Shown here: in pieces, positions 17,384 through 26,079 of the stretch
Layout: each line of letters begins with the position of its first letter
How positions within the stretch are numbered: position 1 is the stretch's first letter
Source: Thermoanaerobaculum sp.
GTDB taxonomy: Bacteria; Acidobacteriota; Thermoanaerobaculia; Multivoradales; UBA5704
DNA length: 64,000 bases
Assembly: GCA_021154885.1 (NCBI GenBank)
Contig: JAJKHS010000144.1
Coordinates: forward strand, 186,001-250,000
Direction: 5' to 3'
The notes under the pieces: generated by a model
What the model was told of the DNA's origin: nothing
The model's database searches: none
The model's input: the letters and a program-made list of their open reading frames with translations, nothing else
Made by a program: the position numbers and the translations under genes

Positions 17384-18540
17384 GAGGCCCTCGCGAGGAT
17401 CTCGCCATGCAGGGCGTCGATCCTGTTCACGGCGCCCTCGGCGGTCAGCTCCTCGGGCAGAACGCGGCCCGGACGGGGCTCCCAACGGCTGGCGAGCCCG
17501 GCAATGACCTCGACCAGATCGGGGCCCGGCCGCTCCCAGGCGTCGTCGGCGACGAGGTGGCCGCCGAGCCGGGGAATGGTGTCCAGGTGGCCGCCGACGG
17601 CCGAGGCGAGGACCGTCGTCCCCTGGGCGGCCGCCTCCACCGCGAGGAGACCGAACGCCTCGTAGCGCGACGGGCAGAGGACGACGTCGACCGCCTTGAG
17701 GAGGGCGAGGAAATCCGGCTCGGAGAGGCGTCCCAGGCTGCGGATGGCGCCGCGGATGGCGGCCGGCGTCTCCGAGGCGCGGAGGTCCGTGCCCACCAGC
17801 CGCACGGGCAGTCCCCGCTGCCACAGCGCGGCAGCCAGAGCGCAGGCGCGATCTCCCCCCTTGACCCGGTCGCCCAGGCGGCCGCCCATGAACAGGACGA
17901 TGGCGCCGTCGGGGGAGATCAGGCGCCGCCAGTGCAGCACCCGCTCCGGATCGACCTCCCGGGTCTCGGTGCCGTTGTGGATGAGGGCGTCGGGCGCGAG
18001 GGGGAGGAAGGCCCGCCGGTAGTAGTCCTGCTCGGCGCGGGAGGTGGTGATCACCGCCGAGCTGACGCCGCACTGGAGCGCCTGCAGGTCGTGGAAGAGC
18101 CGGACGGCGAACGACGGCATGCCGGACGCGGCGAGGTAGGGCCCCATGAGAATGAGGAGGTGAGTGACGCCGGGGATGCCCGCCTCGTCCAGGAAGTCGC
18201 GCAGCACGTCGGCGTAGAGGAACCCCCCCACGTCGTGCACGAGGTCGAAGCCGTGCCGCCGGTGCAGCTCGCGCACGAAGGGGAGCACCTGGCGCCGCCG
18301 CTCCTCGAAGGCCCCGGCGTTCCACCCCCGCTCGACGAGCCGCCGCCGGTGGACCCGCACCCGGCCGTCCCGCGACGCCTCCTCCAGAGCCGGATCCGAC
18401 GCCACGACGTGGACCTCGTGGCCACGGGCCGCGAGGCCGCGGGCGAGCGTGCGCGTATAGTTGCCGGCGCCGCCCGGGTGGCGCGGCGGGTAGGGCTCCG
18501 AGAGCAGAAGCAGGCGCCGCCGGCGCGCCGGACGGCTCAT
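17380..18540 (-). CDS. GT4 family glycosyltransferase
   Basis: 386 residues from ATG 18540. The N-terminal Rossmann domain shows LLLSEPYPPRHPGGAGNYTRTLARGLAARGHEV, the donor domain shows ALIHNGTETREVDP, VLFMGGRLGDRVKGGDRA and the EX7E region CPSRYEAFGLLAVEAAAQGTTV. This is a retaining GT-B enzyme using an NDP-sugar, presumably the one activated by the next-upstream nucleotidyltransferase. ATGA overlaps link it to both neighbours. Confidence 0.9.
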   Translation of the reverse strand: MSRPARRRRLLLLSEPYPPRHPGGAGNYTRTLARGLAARGHEVHVVASDPALEEASRDGRVRVHRRRLVERGWNAGAFEERRRQVLPFVRELHRRHGFDLVHDVGGFLYADVLRDFLDEAGIPGVTHLLILMGPYLAASGMPSFAVRLFHDLQALQCGVSSAVITTSRAEQDYYRRAFLPLAPDALIHNGTETREVDPERVLHWRRLISPDGAIVLFMGGRLGDRVKGGDRACALAAALWQRGLPVRLVGTDLRASETPAAIRGAIRSLGRLSEPDFLALLKAVDVVLCPSRYEAFGLLAVEAAAQGTTVLASAVGGHLDTIPRLGGHLVADDAWERPGPDLVEVIAGLASRWEPRPGRVLPEELTAEGAVNRIDALHGEILARAS

Positions 18541-19289
18541 GGTCGCACCCCGACGAAGGGTTCCACGAAGAGCCCTGGATTGCTGGCGAAGGCCGCGGCG
18601 GCGCGCTCGTACTGCGGCCAGTCGCCGACGTCGAACCAGGTCCCGGCGTGCTCGAAGACCGCCACCCGCCCCCCGCCCTCCCGCACCCGGCGCGCCAGCT
18701 CCGGCATGTCGATCCGCTCGCCGGGCACCACCGCGCCGACCGCGCGGGGGCCGGCCACGTAGATGCCGGCGCTTACCAGCCGGCAGAGCGTCTGGCGCTC
18801 CGACCACCCCTGGAAGCCCGTCTGCTCGTCCGTCTGCAGCGAGCCGTAGGGAAGGGTCTGCACGTGGCGCACGCCGGCGATCGTCAGGTCGGCCTCCTCG
18901 CGGCGGTGGCAGGCGAGCAGGTCCGCCCAGCGCAGGTCGGTGAGCACGTCGGCGTTGCAGACGATCGTGGTCTCGGCCTCGGCGGGGAGCAGCCCCATGG
19001 CTCCGGCCGTGCCCAGCGGCTCGTCCTCCTGCAGGCAGGCGCAGTGGATCCCCTCCTGCTCCTCGAGGTTGCGCAGGTAGACCCGGATGAGCCGCGCCAG
19101 GTAGTTCAGGGCGACGAAGATCCGCGGCACGCCGGCGGCGAGCAGTTGCCGGACGAGGATCTCCAGCATCGCCCTCTCCCCGAGCGGGATCAGCGGCTTG
19201 GGGATCGAGAAGGTGAACGGCTGGAGGCGCAGGCCGCGCCCGCCGGCGAGGATGAGGGCGCGCGGGAGCTCGCCGCGGGAGGTGCTCAT
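18537..19289 (-). CDS. NDP-sugar pyrophosphorylase (nucleotidyltransferase)
   Basis: 250 residues. The signature ALILAGGRGLRLQPFTFSIPKPLIPLGERAMLEI matches GalU/RmlA/ManC-type sugar-1-phosphate nucleotidyltransferases (GGxGxRLxPxT...PK). NADVLTD supplies the metal-binding Asp, and WFDVGDWPQYERA ends the core. There is no C-terminal hexapeptide domain, so it is a single-function activating enzyme. The sugar and base (GDP, dTDP, UDP) cannot be settled; pairing with a GDP-mannose-4,6-dehydratase-like SDR makes GDP or dTDP possible. Confidence 0.88.
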   Translation of the reverse strand: MSTSRGELPRALILAGGRGLRLQPFTFSIPKPLIPLGERAMLEILVRQLLAAGVPRIFVALNYLARLIRVYLRNLEEQEGIHCACLQEDEPLGTAGAMGLLPAEAETTIVCNADVLTDLRWADLLACHRREEADLTIAGVRHVQTLPYGSLQTDEQTGFQGWSERQTLCRLVSAGIYVAGPRAVGAVVPGERIDMPELARRVREGGGRVAVFEHAGTWFDVGDWPQYERAAAAFASNPGLFVEPFVGVRP

Positions 19290-20296
19290 GAGGCCACCGC
19301 CAGTGTCTGCGGGGTCTGCGGGGTCCGCGGGGTCTGCGGCGCCAGGGCCCGCATGGACTGCACCACCCGCTCCAGCCCCTCCTCGAAGCTCACCGCCGGC
19401 GCCCAGCCCAGGAGCGCCTGCGCCTTGGCGGCGTCGCCCACCAGCTTCCAGACCTCGGCCCGCGGATGGCGCGCCCGCTCCTCGCGCATCCGGATGCGCA
19501 GCGGCCGGCCGACGAGCCGGCCCACGGCGCGGACGATGGCCTCGACGTCGAGGCCCACACCGGTCGCGAGGTGGAGGGTCTCGCCCTCGATCCCCTCGAC
19601 CGTGCCGGCGGCGAGCATCCCCGCCGCGGTGTCGGCGACGAAGACGAAGTCGCGCACCGGCTTGAGATTGCCGAGCTCGATCTCGTCGCCGGCCAGCGCC
19701 TGCTTCACCACCCAGGGGATCACGGCGCGCAGCGACTGGCGCGGCCCGAACGTGTTGAAGGGCCGCACCACCACGGCGCCCAGGCCGAAGGTGTGGAAGT
19801 AGGCCTGCGCCATCTTCTCGGCGGCGATCTTCGAAGCCGCATAGGGGGAGCGGGCGCAGAGGGGGTCCTCCTCCCGCAGCGGCCGGTCGCCGGTGCCGCC
19901 ATAGACCTCGCTGCTGGAGATGACGACCACCCGCTCGACGCCGAGGTCCAAGGCGGCCTGCAGCACGTTCTGGGTGCCCAGGCCGTTGGTCTGGAGGAAG
20001 AGAGCGGGGGCGCGCATGGAGTAGGGGACGTTGATCTGGGCCGCCAGGTGAAAGACGGTGTCCGCCGCGCCCAGGGCCGCCCGCAGGTCCTGGGGATCGA
20101 GGACGTCGACGAGCTGGACGTCGACCTGTCGCCGGACCTCCGGCGACAGGAGATCGAGGTTGCCCAGCCGGTGCTCCGAGTTGGAGCGGGCCAGGGCCCG
20201 CACCCGCACCCCCTGCCTCACCAGCAGCTCGACGAGGTGGCTGCCAATGAAGCCGGAAGCGCCGGTGACCACGGCTTCGCGAATGGGTCTGCTCAT
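19286..20296 (-). CDS. NAD-dependent sugar epimerase/dehydratase (extended SDR)
   Basis: 336 residues. NAD-binding VTGASGFIGSHLVELL, catalytic SSSEVYGG and YAASK (Tyr and Lys), and substrate loop RPFNTFGPRQSLRAVIPW identify an extended SDR acting on an NDP-sugar. It probably makes the dehydrated or epimerised sugar used by the operon's transferases. The C-terminus is an odd TPRTPQTPQT tail encoded by a 9-bp tandem repeat (19303-19337), probably disordered. The gene begins 18 bp after the stop of the repeat protein. Confidence 0.88.
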   Translation of the reverse strand: MSRPIREAVVTGASGFIGSHLVELLVRQGVRVRALARSNSEHRLGNLDLLSPEVRRQVDVQLVDVLDPQDLRAALGAADTVFHLAAQINVPYSMRAPALFLQTNGLGTQNVLQAALDLGVERVVVISSSEVYGGTGDRPLREEDPLCARSPYAASKIAAEKMAQAYFHTFGLGAVVVRPFNTFGPRQSLRAVIPWVVKQALAGDEIELGNLKPVRDFVFVADTAAGMLAAGTVEGIEGETLHLATGVGLDVEAIVRAVGRLVGRPLRIRMREERARHPRAEVWKLVGDAAKAQALLGWAPAVSFEEGLERVVQSMRALAPQTPRTPQTPQTLAVAS

Positions 20297-20314
20297 GGCC
20301 TTGGCCCCGTCCGC

Positions 20315-20911
20315 CTAGCGGCTCTCGCCGTCCGGGAGGTCGCGCGGGCTCGCCGCGTTGAGATAGGCGGCGTTGAGGTCCTCGGGCCGCGCCGCGGTGA
20401 GATACGCGGCGTTCAGGTCCTGAGGCCGGGCGCCCGTCAGATATGCCGCGCTGAGGTCCTGGGGATGAGCGGCGTTGAGATAAGCGGCATTGAGGTCCTG
20501 GGGACGGGCGGCGTTGAGGTAGGCGGCGCTGAGGTCCTGGGGATGGGCCGCCGCCAGGTACGCCGCGTTGAGATCCTGCGGTTGCGCCGCGGTCAGATAG
20601 GGAGCGCTCAGGTCTTCCGGCCGCGCGGTGGCGAGATAGGCGGCGTGCCCGCCGGCGGCCCCGAGGAGACCCGCGGCGGCGCGGTTCTGGAAGTCGTCCA
20701 GGTTGCGGTCGAGGACGACCCGCGCGTGATGCAACCGCAGCACCAATTCCTGATAGGCGGCGCTCGTGGTGTCGATCGAAAGGTTTTGATCGTGAATCAG
20801 CCCTTCGAGATCGGCGAGCAGGGCGCCCGCCACCTTGGGGTTCTGCCGCGCATAAGCCACCAGAGTCGCCAAGTCATCCTGCCGCGTCGCGTCCTTCTGC
20901 TCATCGCTCAT
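20315..20911 (-). CDS. Repeat protein: helical N-domain plus eight 13-residue repeats
   Basis: 198 residues with AAGGAG 8 nt before ATG 20911. Residues 1-88 are polar and helical (LATLVAYARQNPKVAGALLADLEGLI) and end in GLLGAAGG. Residues 90-193 are eight near-perfect repeats of consensus AAYLNAARPQDLN, with Tyr, Leu, Pro and Asp-Leu invariant or nearly so, and the last residue mainly Ser or Asn. No signal peptide and no cysteine. It is the first gene of the operon with sugar-activating enzymes, three glycosyltransferase domains, a deacetylase, a kinase and two-carbon or methyl modification enzymes. It could be a scaffold, an acceptor that is glycosylated on the repeats, or a multi-core peptide precursor with a GG leader end. 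I know no matching family. Confidence 0.8.
   Translation of the reverse strand: MSDEQKDATRQDDLATLVAYARQNPKVAGALLADLEGLIHDQNLSIDTTSAAYQELVLRLHHARVVLDRNLDDFQNRAAAGLLGAAGGHAAYLATARPEDLSAPYLTAAQPQDLNAAYLAAAHPQDLSAAYLNAARPQDLNAAYLNAAHPQDLSAAYLTGARPQDLNAAYLTAARPEDLNAAYLNAASPRDLPDGESR
20333..20644 (-). repeat. 39-bp tandem repeat, eight units, coding
   Basis: Eight in-frame units of 39 bp encode the 13-residue repeats. Units differ mainly at the third codon position and at two variable residues, while Tyr-Leu, Pro and Asp-Leu codons are kept. That pattern points to amplification followed by selection on the protein rather than to a neutral minisatellite. Confidence 0.9.
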
Positions 20912-21004
20912 TTTCGGTCTCCTTGTGAGTCGTCGAGAAGACCGCTAGCGCAAGGCCTGTGCCACAGGCGGCTCCCAGGGAGCGGCGTGAAGAAAGGCGG
21001 CCGC

Positions 21005-21036
21005 TGACGTGTCGATGACACGTCGGCGACACGTCA
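21005..21036. promoter_or_regulatory. Inverted repeat TGACGTGTCG...CGACACGTCA
   Basis: Perfect 10-bp inverted repeat arms enclose another GACACGTC copy, giving three ACACGTC/GACGTGT elements in 32 bp. It lies ~95 bp upstream of the repeat-protein start and ~35 bp past the end of the glucan locus. It could be an operator of the glyco-operon or part of a terminator; no T-tract follows on either strand, which favours a protein-binding site. Confidence 0.4.
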
Positions 21037-21072
21037 GGACCTGGATTTCGTCGGGTTGGAGCTATCCCGGAG

Positions 21073-22038
21073 TCACTGCTCCGCCGGCACCACGCCCGGG
21101 ATCACCACCGGGCGCTTCTCCCGGCCGCTGAAGTCGGAGAAGATCGTCTCCTGCTTCTTTCCCTTCGGCACGATGACGTCGATCAGCGGCGGCTGGTTGG
21201 CCGCGTTCTCGCGGCCGCCACCGAAGCGGTCCTGCCAGTTGCCCGGCGAGACGGGCATGATCATCAGCGACTTCAGCTCCTCTTTCCGGCTCAGCAGCGA
21301 GCGGCTCGGGTCGTACGTCTGGAGCAGGTCGCAGCCGGAGGAGGCGACGACATAGGCCCAGGTGGATTTGGCGATGCCGCCCAGGAAAAGGGCCGGCACG
21401 AAGAAGCTGATCTTCTGGCCGAGGACCCGGACCTGGGTGGGGAAGAAGATCCGCGACTCGATGTCCAGCGGGATCTGCTTCTTGAGCGCTTCGACCTCCT
21501 CGTCCTTGAGCCCGTTGTTGCGCCTGGAGTCCTCGTTCAGGGTCCGCATGAGCATCCGCTGGAGCTCCGATTTCGCCTCGTTCGGCCGGGGGGTGAGGAC
21601 GATGGCCTTCTCCCAGGCGGTGGCGGGATCGATCTCGGCTTGGCGGCCCGGCAGCATGGTGACGCCGCCCGAGCCCGGCACGCGATCGGTGTCGATGTAG
21701 ATGTCGAGGTTCAGGTTGTAGAAACCATAACGGGCCACGTCGCTGAGCTGGGTGCCGAGCTCGTCGATGGCCTCCCGCTGCGGCTTCTTGACCGGCCTGG
21801 CGAAAGTCACCTCGAAGCGGGTGCCGTTGCCCTCGTCGTAAGCTTCGAAGGAGAGGATGTCCAGATCGCCCGGCTCGAGCCGGCGGTTGCCCGGGTAGAC
21901 GTAGTTGCCGTCGCCGTGGTCGTCGCCCCGGGGATCGGTGAGCGTGAAGATCGGCTTTTTCGCCGCGGCGGGCGCGGCGAAAAGAGCTGCGACGACGAAG
22001 GCGGCCAGGAGGTGGATGTGGATACTGCTGATTCGCAT
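21073..22038 (-). CDS. Secreted glucodextranase C-terminal (DOMON-like) domain protein
   Basis: 321 residues with a signal peptide (HIHLLAAFVVAALFAAPAAA). The mature start FTLTDPRGDDHGDGNYVYPGN...LEPGDLDILSF matches the DOMON-like C-terminal domain of glucodextranases and pullulanases, which binds starch-like chains. A ~100-residue variable part follows. It is the last gene of the alpha-glucan locus, 56 bp after the outer-membrane barrel gene, and is a paralogue of the protein at 24334-25161. It probably holds glucan in the periplasm or on the surface next to the barrel. Confidence 0.78.
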   Translation of the reverse strand: MRISSIHIHLLAAFVVAALFAAPAAAKKPIFTLTDPRGDDHGDGNYVYPGNRRLEPGDLDILSFEAYDEGNGTRFEVTFARPVKKPQREAIDELGTQLSDVARYGFYNLNLDIYIDTDRVPGSGGVTMLPGRQAEIDPATAWEKAIVLTPRPNEAKSELQRMLMRTLNEDSRRNNGLKDEEVEALKKQIPLDIESRIFFPTQVRVLGQKISFFVPALFLGGIAKSTWAYVVASSGCDLLQTYDPSRSLLSRKEELKSLMIMPVSPGNWQDRFGGGRENAANQPPLIDVIVPKGKKQETIFSDFSGREKRPVVIPGVVPAEQ

Positions 22039-22094
22039 AACATCTCCAAAAACGAAGACGGGCGGCAGAGCAAGCCCTGCCGCCCTCCGCTGCT

Positions 22095-24299
22095 TTAGAA
22101 CCGGACCTTCATGAACGCCTTGAGGCGGTTCTGGGTGAAATCCCGTTTGATCAGGCTGTTCCAGCCGCCGAAGCGGCCGCGGAATCCGGGCGAGCCCACC
22201 GGCACCCCGAAGTCCTTGGAGATCTGATCGTCGGCGAACTGCGTGACGAAGCCGCCGCCGAAGTTGGGATCGAAGGTGCCGAAGTTGTACTCGTAGTTCA
22301 AGCCGAACTCGGCCCCGCCGAGGGTGTACTTGGCGGCCAGGATGAGCTTGTTCTTCTGGCTCTTGCCCGACGCCATATTGTGGAGCTGGTAGGCCTGGAA
22401 GGCGGTGTCGCCGTCCTTCAAATCGACGTCGTAGTACTCGAAGGTCAGCGAGGTGTAGAGGTCGCCCGTGAGCTGATAGCCGGTGCCGACCTGGAACATC
22501 TTGTAGTTCATGTCCTTGTCGTCGTCGGACAGGCTGTCGAAAGGTTTCCACTGATAGCCGGTGACGCCGTTGACGGTGATCACCGGCGGGTTGCCGTAGA
22601 TGGCCGACGTCGAGTTGCCGTTGCCGTTGTAGGGGTTGACGCTGTTGTGGCAGGCGACACCGCCGCCCGGACAGTCGCCGGGCTTGTAGGGGAGGAAGCG
22701 GGCGTCGTTCATCCGCTTGTCGGTCTCTTTGATGTATTTGACCTTGCCGAAGAGGTCGACCCCCTTGCCGGCGTCGATCACGGTCTTGCCCCTGAGCACG
22801 TAGAGGTCGGTCTTCTTGTCCTGGAACGGCGCGTAGGCGTTGCGGTAGGAGCCGATGCCGGCGTCGGACTCGAAGTTGGGATAGATCGAGTTGTCGATCG
22901 CCTTGTTGGGAAAGCCCCAGGCCTGCCAGTTGGTGTTGTAGTCGATGTGGGTGAGCTCGGCGGCGAGGTCCCACTTGCCGACCGTCCAGGTGGGGACGAC
23001 GGTGATGCCCTTCCAGCCGATCACCGTCTCGGCCATGGGCTCGTCGAAATCCGTGAACTCGTTGTCCACGCTGAGAGTGGCCACCTGCTGGGCGTTGCCC
23101 TCGAAGCCGCCGTAGCCGATGCGGGTGGGGTTGCCCGGGAAGACGCCGAACGCCGAGTTGTCCGGACCGGGGAAGACCCAGGCGCCGTCGTGGCCCTCGG
23201 TCAGCAGCACGTCGGACTCGCGGCGGGCGGACAGGATCGATTCATATTGGGCGCCGATGTTGAAGTATTCGAGGTTGAACGACAGGCCGATGCCGAACGG
23301 ATCGTTCAGGTCGACGTTCGCCTTGTAGGCCGGATCGCTGATCTTGCCGGCCGGCGTCGGCGAGAAGCCGGAGGTGCCGAAGCCGGTGGGCACGCCGAAG
23401 CGCGGGTCGGACTCGGCCGACGAGTGGTAGTACTGGCCGCGGACGTCGACCTTGCTCGACGGATGGATGCCGAAGCGCACGCCGTAGACGTCGTTCTTGA
23501 AGCGGTCGGCGACGCTGGTGCCGTTGTCGAAGTTGCGGTCCGTGGGATCGATCTCGAGGTCGCGGACGCGCTCGACGACGCCCACCACGTCGAAGATCGG
23601 TGCCGGGGCGAGCTTGAGCTGCAGGCCATAGGCGCCGTCCTGGCCGGTGTAGTCGCCGGTGTTGAAGTTCGGGCCGGCAAACAGCCGCGGCAGCGAGACG
23701 CGGATGAAGTCGTAGCCGAGCTTGCGGTCGAAGATCGAGCCCTGGAACAGGATGGCCTTGGCGTTGTCGCGGTCGATGTAGCGGATCTTGCCGATGGTGA
23801 ACGGATCGAACATGCCGAGGTCGGTCGAGCCGATGGTGGCGCTGTCCAGCCACTTGAAGCCCGGCGTGAAGCGGGCCGTCAGGCCGCGTATCTTGATGTA
23901 TTCGTTCGACCGCGGATCGAATTCGCCGCAGTCGCCGCCCAGGCAGGGCTGCGGATTGTTCTCGAAAGCCGGATTGCGGCCGCCGAAGCCGCCGTAGTTC
24001 GTCCACTGGTTCTGGTTGAACCGCGACTGCAGGCGGCCCTGGACCTCGACGTACTTGTTGGGCTTGGAGAACAGGTAGAGGTCGATCTCCGTGCCCTGGC
24101 CGTTGTCGCCGTAGCCCTCATTGGGGATGGTGGTGAAGTTGTAGACGCTGCCGTCCGTGTGCTGGGTGCCCCAGAGCCACTTCGTGTAATCCTCACCGGT
24201 GATGACCATCGTCTGGCCGTCCACGGCGAACGCCGGCACGGAGGCCAGCGCTGCCGCCGCGGCCAGCAAGCCGATCGCGAACCCTCTTGAAAATCTCAT
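22095..24299 (-). CDS. Outer-membrane beta-barrel protein of the glucan locus
   Basis: 734 residues with a signal peptide ending near VPAFA and a C-terminal ...NRLKAFMKVRF, the terminal-Phe signal of outer-membrane barrels. Alternating amphipathic strands with Tyr/Trp girdles run throughout (YKMFQVGTGYQLTGDLYTSLTFEYYDVDL). No TonB box or plug domain is evident, so it looks like a large porin rather than a SusC-type receptor. It lies between two DOMON-like protein genes downstream of a maltose-type ABC transporter, which points to uptake of maltodextrins across the outer membrane. The family is otherwise unnamed to me. Confidence 0.75.
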   Translation of the reverse strand: MRFSRGFAIGLLAAAAALASVPAFAVDGQTMVITGEDYTKWLWGTQHTDGSVYNFTTIPNEGYGDNGQGTEIDLYLFSKPNKYVEVQGRLQSRFNQNQWTNYGGFGGRNPAFENNPQPCLGGDCGEFDPRSNEYIKIRGLTARFTPGFKWLDSATIGSTDLGMFDPFTIGKIRYIDRDNAKAILFQGSIFDRKLGYDFIRVSLPRLFAGPNFNTGDYTGQDGAYGLQLKLAPAPIFDVVGVVERVRDLEIDPTDRNFDNGTSVADRFKNDVYGVRFGIHPSSKVDVRGQYYHSSAESDPRFGVPTGFGTSGFSPTPAGKISDPAYKANVDLNDPFGIGLSFNLEYFNIGAQYESILSARRESDVLLTEGHDGAWVFPGPDNSAFGVFPGNPTRIGYGGFEGNAQQVATLSVDNEFTDFDEPMAETVIGWKGITVVPTWTVGKWDLAAELTHIDYNTNWQAWGFPNKAIDNSIYPNFESDAGIGSYRNAYAPFQDKKTDLYVLRGKTVIDAGKGVDLFGKVKYIKETDKRMNDARFLPYKPGDCPGGGVACHNSVNPYNGNGNSTSAIYGNPPVITVNGVTGYQWKPFDSLSDDDKDMNYKMFQVGTGYQLTGDLYTSLTFEYYDVDLKDGDTAFQAYQLHNMASGKSQKNKLILAAKYTLGGAEFGLNYEYNFGTFDPNFGGGFVTQFADDQISKDFGVPVGSPGFRGRFGGWNSLIKRDFTQNRLKAFMKVRF

Positions 24300-24333
24300 G
24301 GGAATCTCCTCTCTTCGACCCGAGGACTCGTCT

Positions 24334-25161
24334 CTACTTCTTCTTGTAAACCATCTTCACGGCGCCGCCCGATTTGCGGGTGCCGTCCGGGTTGCACTCG
24401 TACTTCAGCCACTGATGCTGGAGCTCGGCCTCGTCAGGGGTGCCGTTGCCGTTGCCCGCCAGGATGTCCATGACGTGCGGGTCGCAATCGGAGTCGGTGC
24501 CGCCGCCGAAGCGGTGCTGCCCCTCGTACTCGTTGACCTTGCGGGTCATGAGGTCCTTGCCCTCGGGGAAGCCCTCGTTGGACTGGATCGCCACCTGGTA
24601 ACCCCAGGTGGACGGGTCGCCCGCGCCGAGCTGGTCGAGGTCGACGGTGGCGCTGATCGTCCGGCCGGCGCCTTTGACGCGGGTCGGAATGATGACCGCC
24701 GACTGCTCGCCCGGCGCCACTTTCGCTTCGACCTCGGTCTTCACCCGGCCGGGGGCCTGCGGCGAGAGGACCACCAGCTTGTTCCACTCATTGCCCTCCG
24801 CGAAGCCGAGGTTGAGTCCCGGCGGGCTGTCCTTGAAGCCGCCGTCGCCGGTCTTGATGAAGATGAACACCTGCTGCACGGAGAACCCGGTGCCCATGCG
24901 CCACGGGTCCTCCAGCGTCACGTTGAAGGTGACGTCGAATTCCACCTTCTTGCCGCTGACCTTGACGTCGAAGCCCGTCAGGTCGAACGAGCCGCGCTTG
25001 TAGACGCCGTCGGTCGGATACGTGTAGTTGCCCGGCCCGTTGTCGTCGCCGACGGGGTCCTTGAACGATACGCCGCTCTGCGCGAGCGCCGCACCGGCGA
25101 GCAGCACGCCGGCCGCGACCGTCGCCGCGATCGCTCCCGTTGTCCAGAATTTCTTGCTCAT
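24334..25161 (-). CDS. Secreted glucodextranase C-terminal (DOMON-like) domain protein
   Basis: 275 residues; signal peptide ending AGAALAQ. FKDPVGDDNGPGNYTYPTDGVYKRGSFDLTGFDV is the conserved start of the DOMON-like alpha-glucan-binding domain, followed by EFDVTFNVTLEDPW. Toward the C-terminus there are two cysteines around residues 225-255 and a Lys-rich end. Position: 27 bp after malG and 34 bp before the barrel gene. It is probably a glucan-binding partner of the porin or of the substrate-binding protein. Confidence 0.8.
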   Translation of the reverse strand: MSKKFWTTGAIAATVAAGVLLAGAALAQSGVSFKDPVGDDNGPGNYTYPTDGVYKRGSFDLTGFDVKVSGKKVEFDVTFNVTLEDPWRMGTGFSVQQVFIFIKTGDGGFKDSPPGLNLGFAEGNEWNKLVVLSPQAPGRVKTEVEAKVAPGEQSAVIIPTRVKGAGRTISATVDLDQLGAGDPSTWGYQVAIQSNEGFPEGKDLMTRKVNEYEGQHRFGGGTDSDCDPHVMDILAGNGNGTPDEAELQHQWLKYECNPDGTRKSGGAVKMVYKKK

Positions 25162-25188
25162 GAGATCAACCTCCTTGTGGTTGGGCTT

Positions 25189-26079
25189 TCAGCCCTTGAC
25201 TGCGCCGGCCGTCAGACCGGAAACGAGATACTTTTGCAGGAACAGGAAAAGCGCCATGACGGGGATGGCGGCGACGATGGAGCCCGCCGCGAAATATCCC
25301 CACTGCTGCGTAAAGCCGCCGACGAAGAAGCGCAGGCCCACCGGTACGGTGTACTTGTCCACCCGGTCCATCAGGGTGGCGGCCTGGATGAACTCGTTCC
25401 AGGCCGTCATGAAGGAAAACAGGGCGGTGACCGCCACCGCCGGCTTGGCCAGCGGCAGGACGATGCGGAAGAAGATCGTGGCCTGCGAGGCGCCGTCGAT
25501 CAACGCCGACTCCTCGAGCTCCTTGGGAATGGTGTCGAAATATCCCTTCATCATCCAGACGCAGAACGGGATCGCCGTCACCGTGTAGATCAGCACCAGG
25601 CCGGTGAACGTCGAGCCGAGGCCCAGCCACTTGACGATGATGATGTAGAGCGGGATGAGCATCAGCGTGCCCGGGAACATCTGCGACACCAGGAAGGCCA
25701 TCAGCCCCGCCCGCCGCGCGGGAAAGCGGAAGCGGGAGAAGGCGTAGGCCGATGTACAGGCGAGGAACACTCCCAGAAGGGTGGTCATGGCCGCCACGAC
25801 GACGCTGTTGAGCAGCCAGCGGGCGAACGGCTGGTCCGCAAAGACCGAGCGGAAGTTCTCGGCCGAGAAGTGCTTGGGCCACGGGGCGATGGCGCGCAAC
25901 CGGTCGAGCGCCGTGGCATGGGCCGGCAGATCGGCGATCGCAAGGCTCTGGCTGCCGGAGAAAGCGATCGCCAGGACCCAGAGGATCGGATAGATCGTAA
26001 GGATCAATATGAAGATCACGAACAGGTGAAGCGGCCAGTGGACCGGCTCGTCCCCTCTGCGACTGCGATTCGAGCTCAT
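25189..26079 (-). CDS. malG: Maltose-type ABC transporter permease, MalG-like
   Basis: 296 residues with six membrane helices. The EAA loop ELEESALIDGASQATIFFRIVLPLAKP, where the ATPase docks, is intact. The N-terminal IYPILWVLAIAFSGSQSL and the periplasmic loop match MalG rather than MalF. The start overlaps the malF stop by 4 bp, so the two permease halves are co-translated. Substrate is inferred as maltose or maltodextrin from the adjacent amylase and glucan-binding proteins. Confidence 0.9.
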   Translation of the reverse strand: MSSNRSRRGDEPVHWPLHLFVIFILILTIYPILWVLAIAFSGSQSLAIADLPAHATALDRLRAIAPWPKHFSAENFRSVFADQPFARWLLNSVVVAAMTTLLGVFLACTSAYAFSRFRFPARRAGLMAFLVSQMFPGTLMLIPLYIIIVKWLGLGSTFTGLVLIYTVTAIPFCVWMMKGYFDTIPKELEESALIDGASQATIFFRIVLPLAKPAVAVTALFSFMTAWNEFIQAATLMDRVDKYTVPVGLRFFVGGFTQQWGYFAAGSIVAAIPVMALFLFLQKYLVSGLTAGAVKG

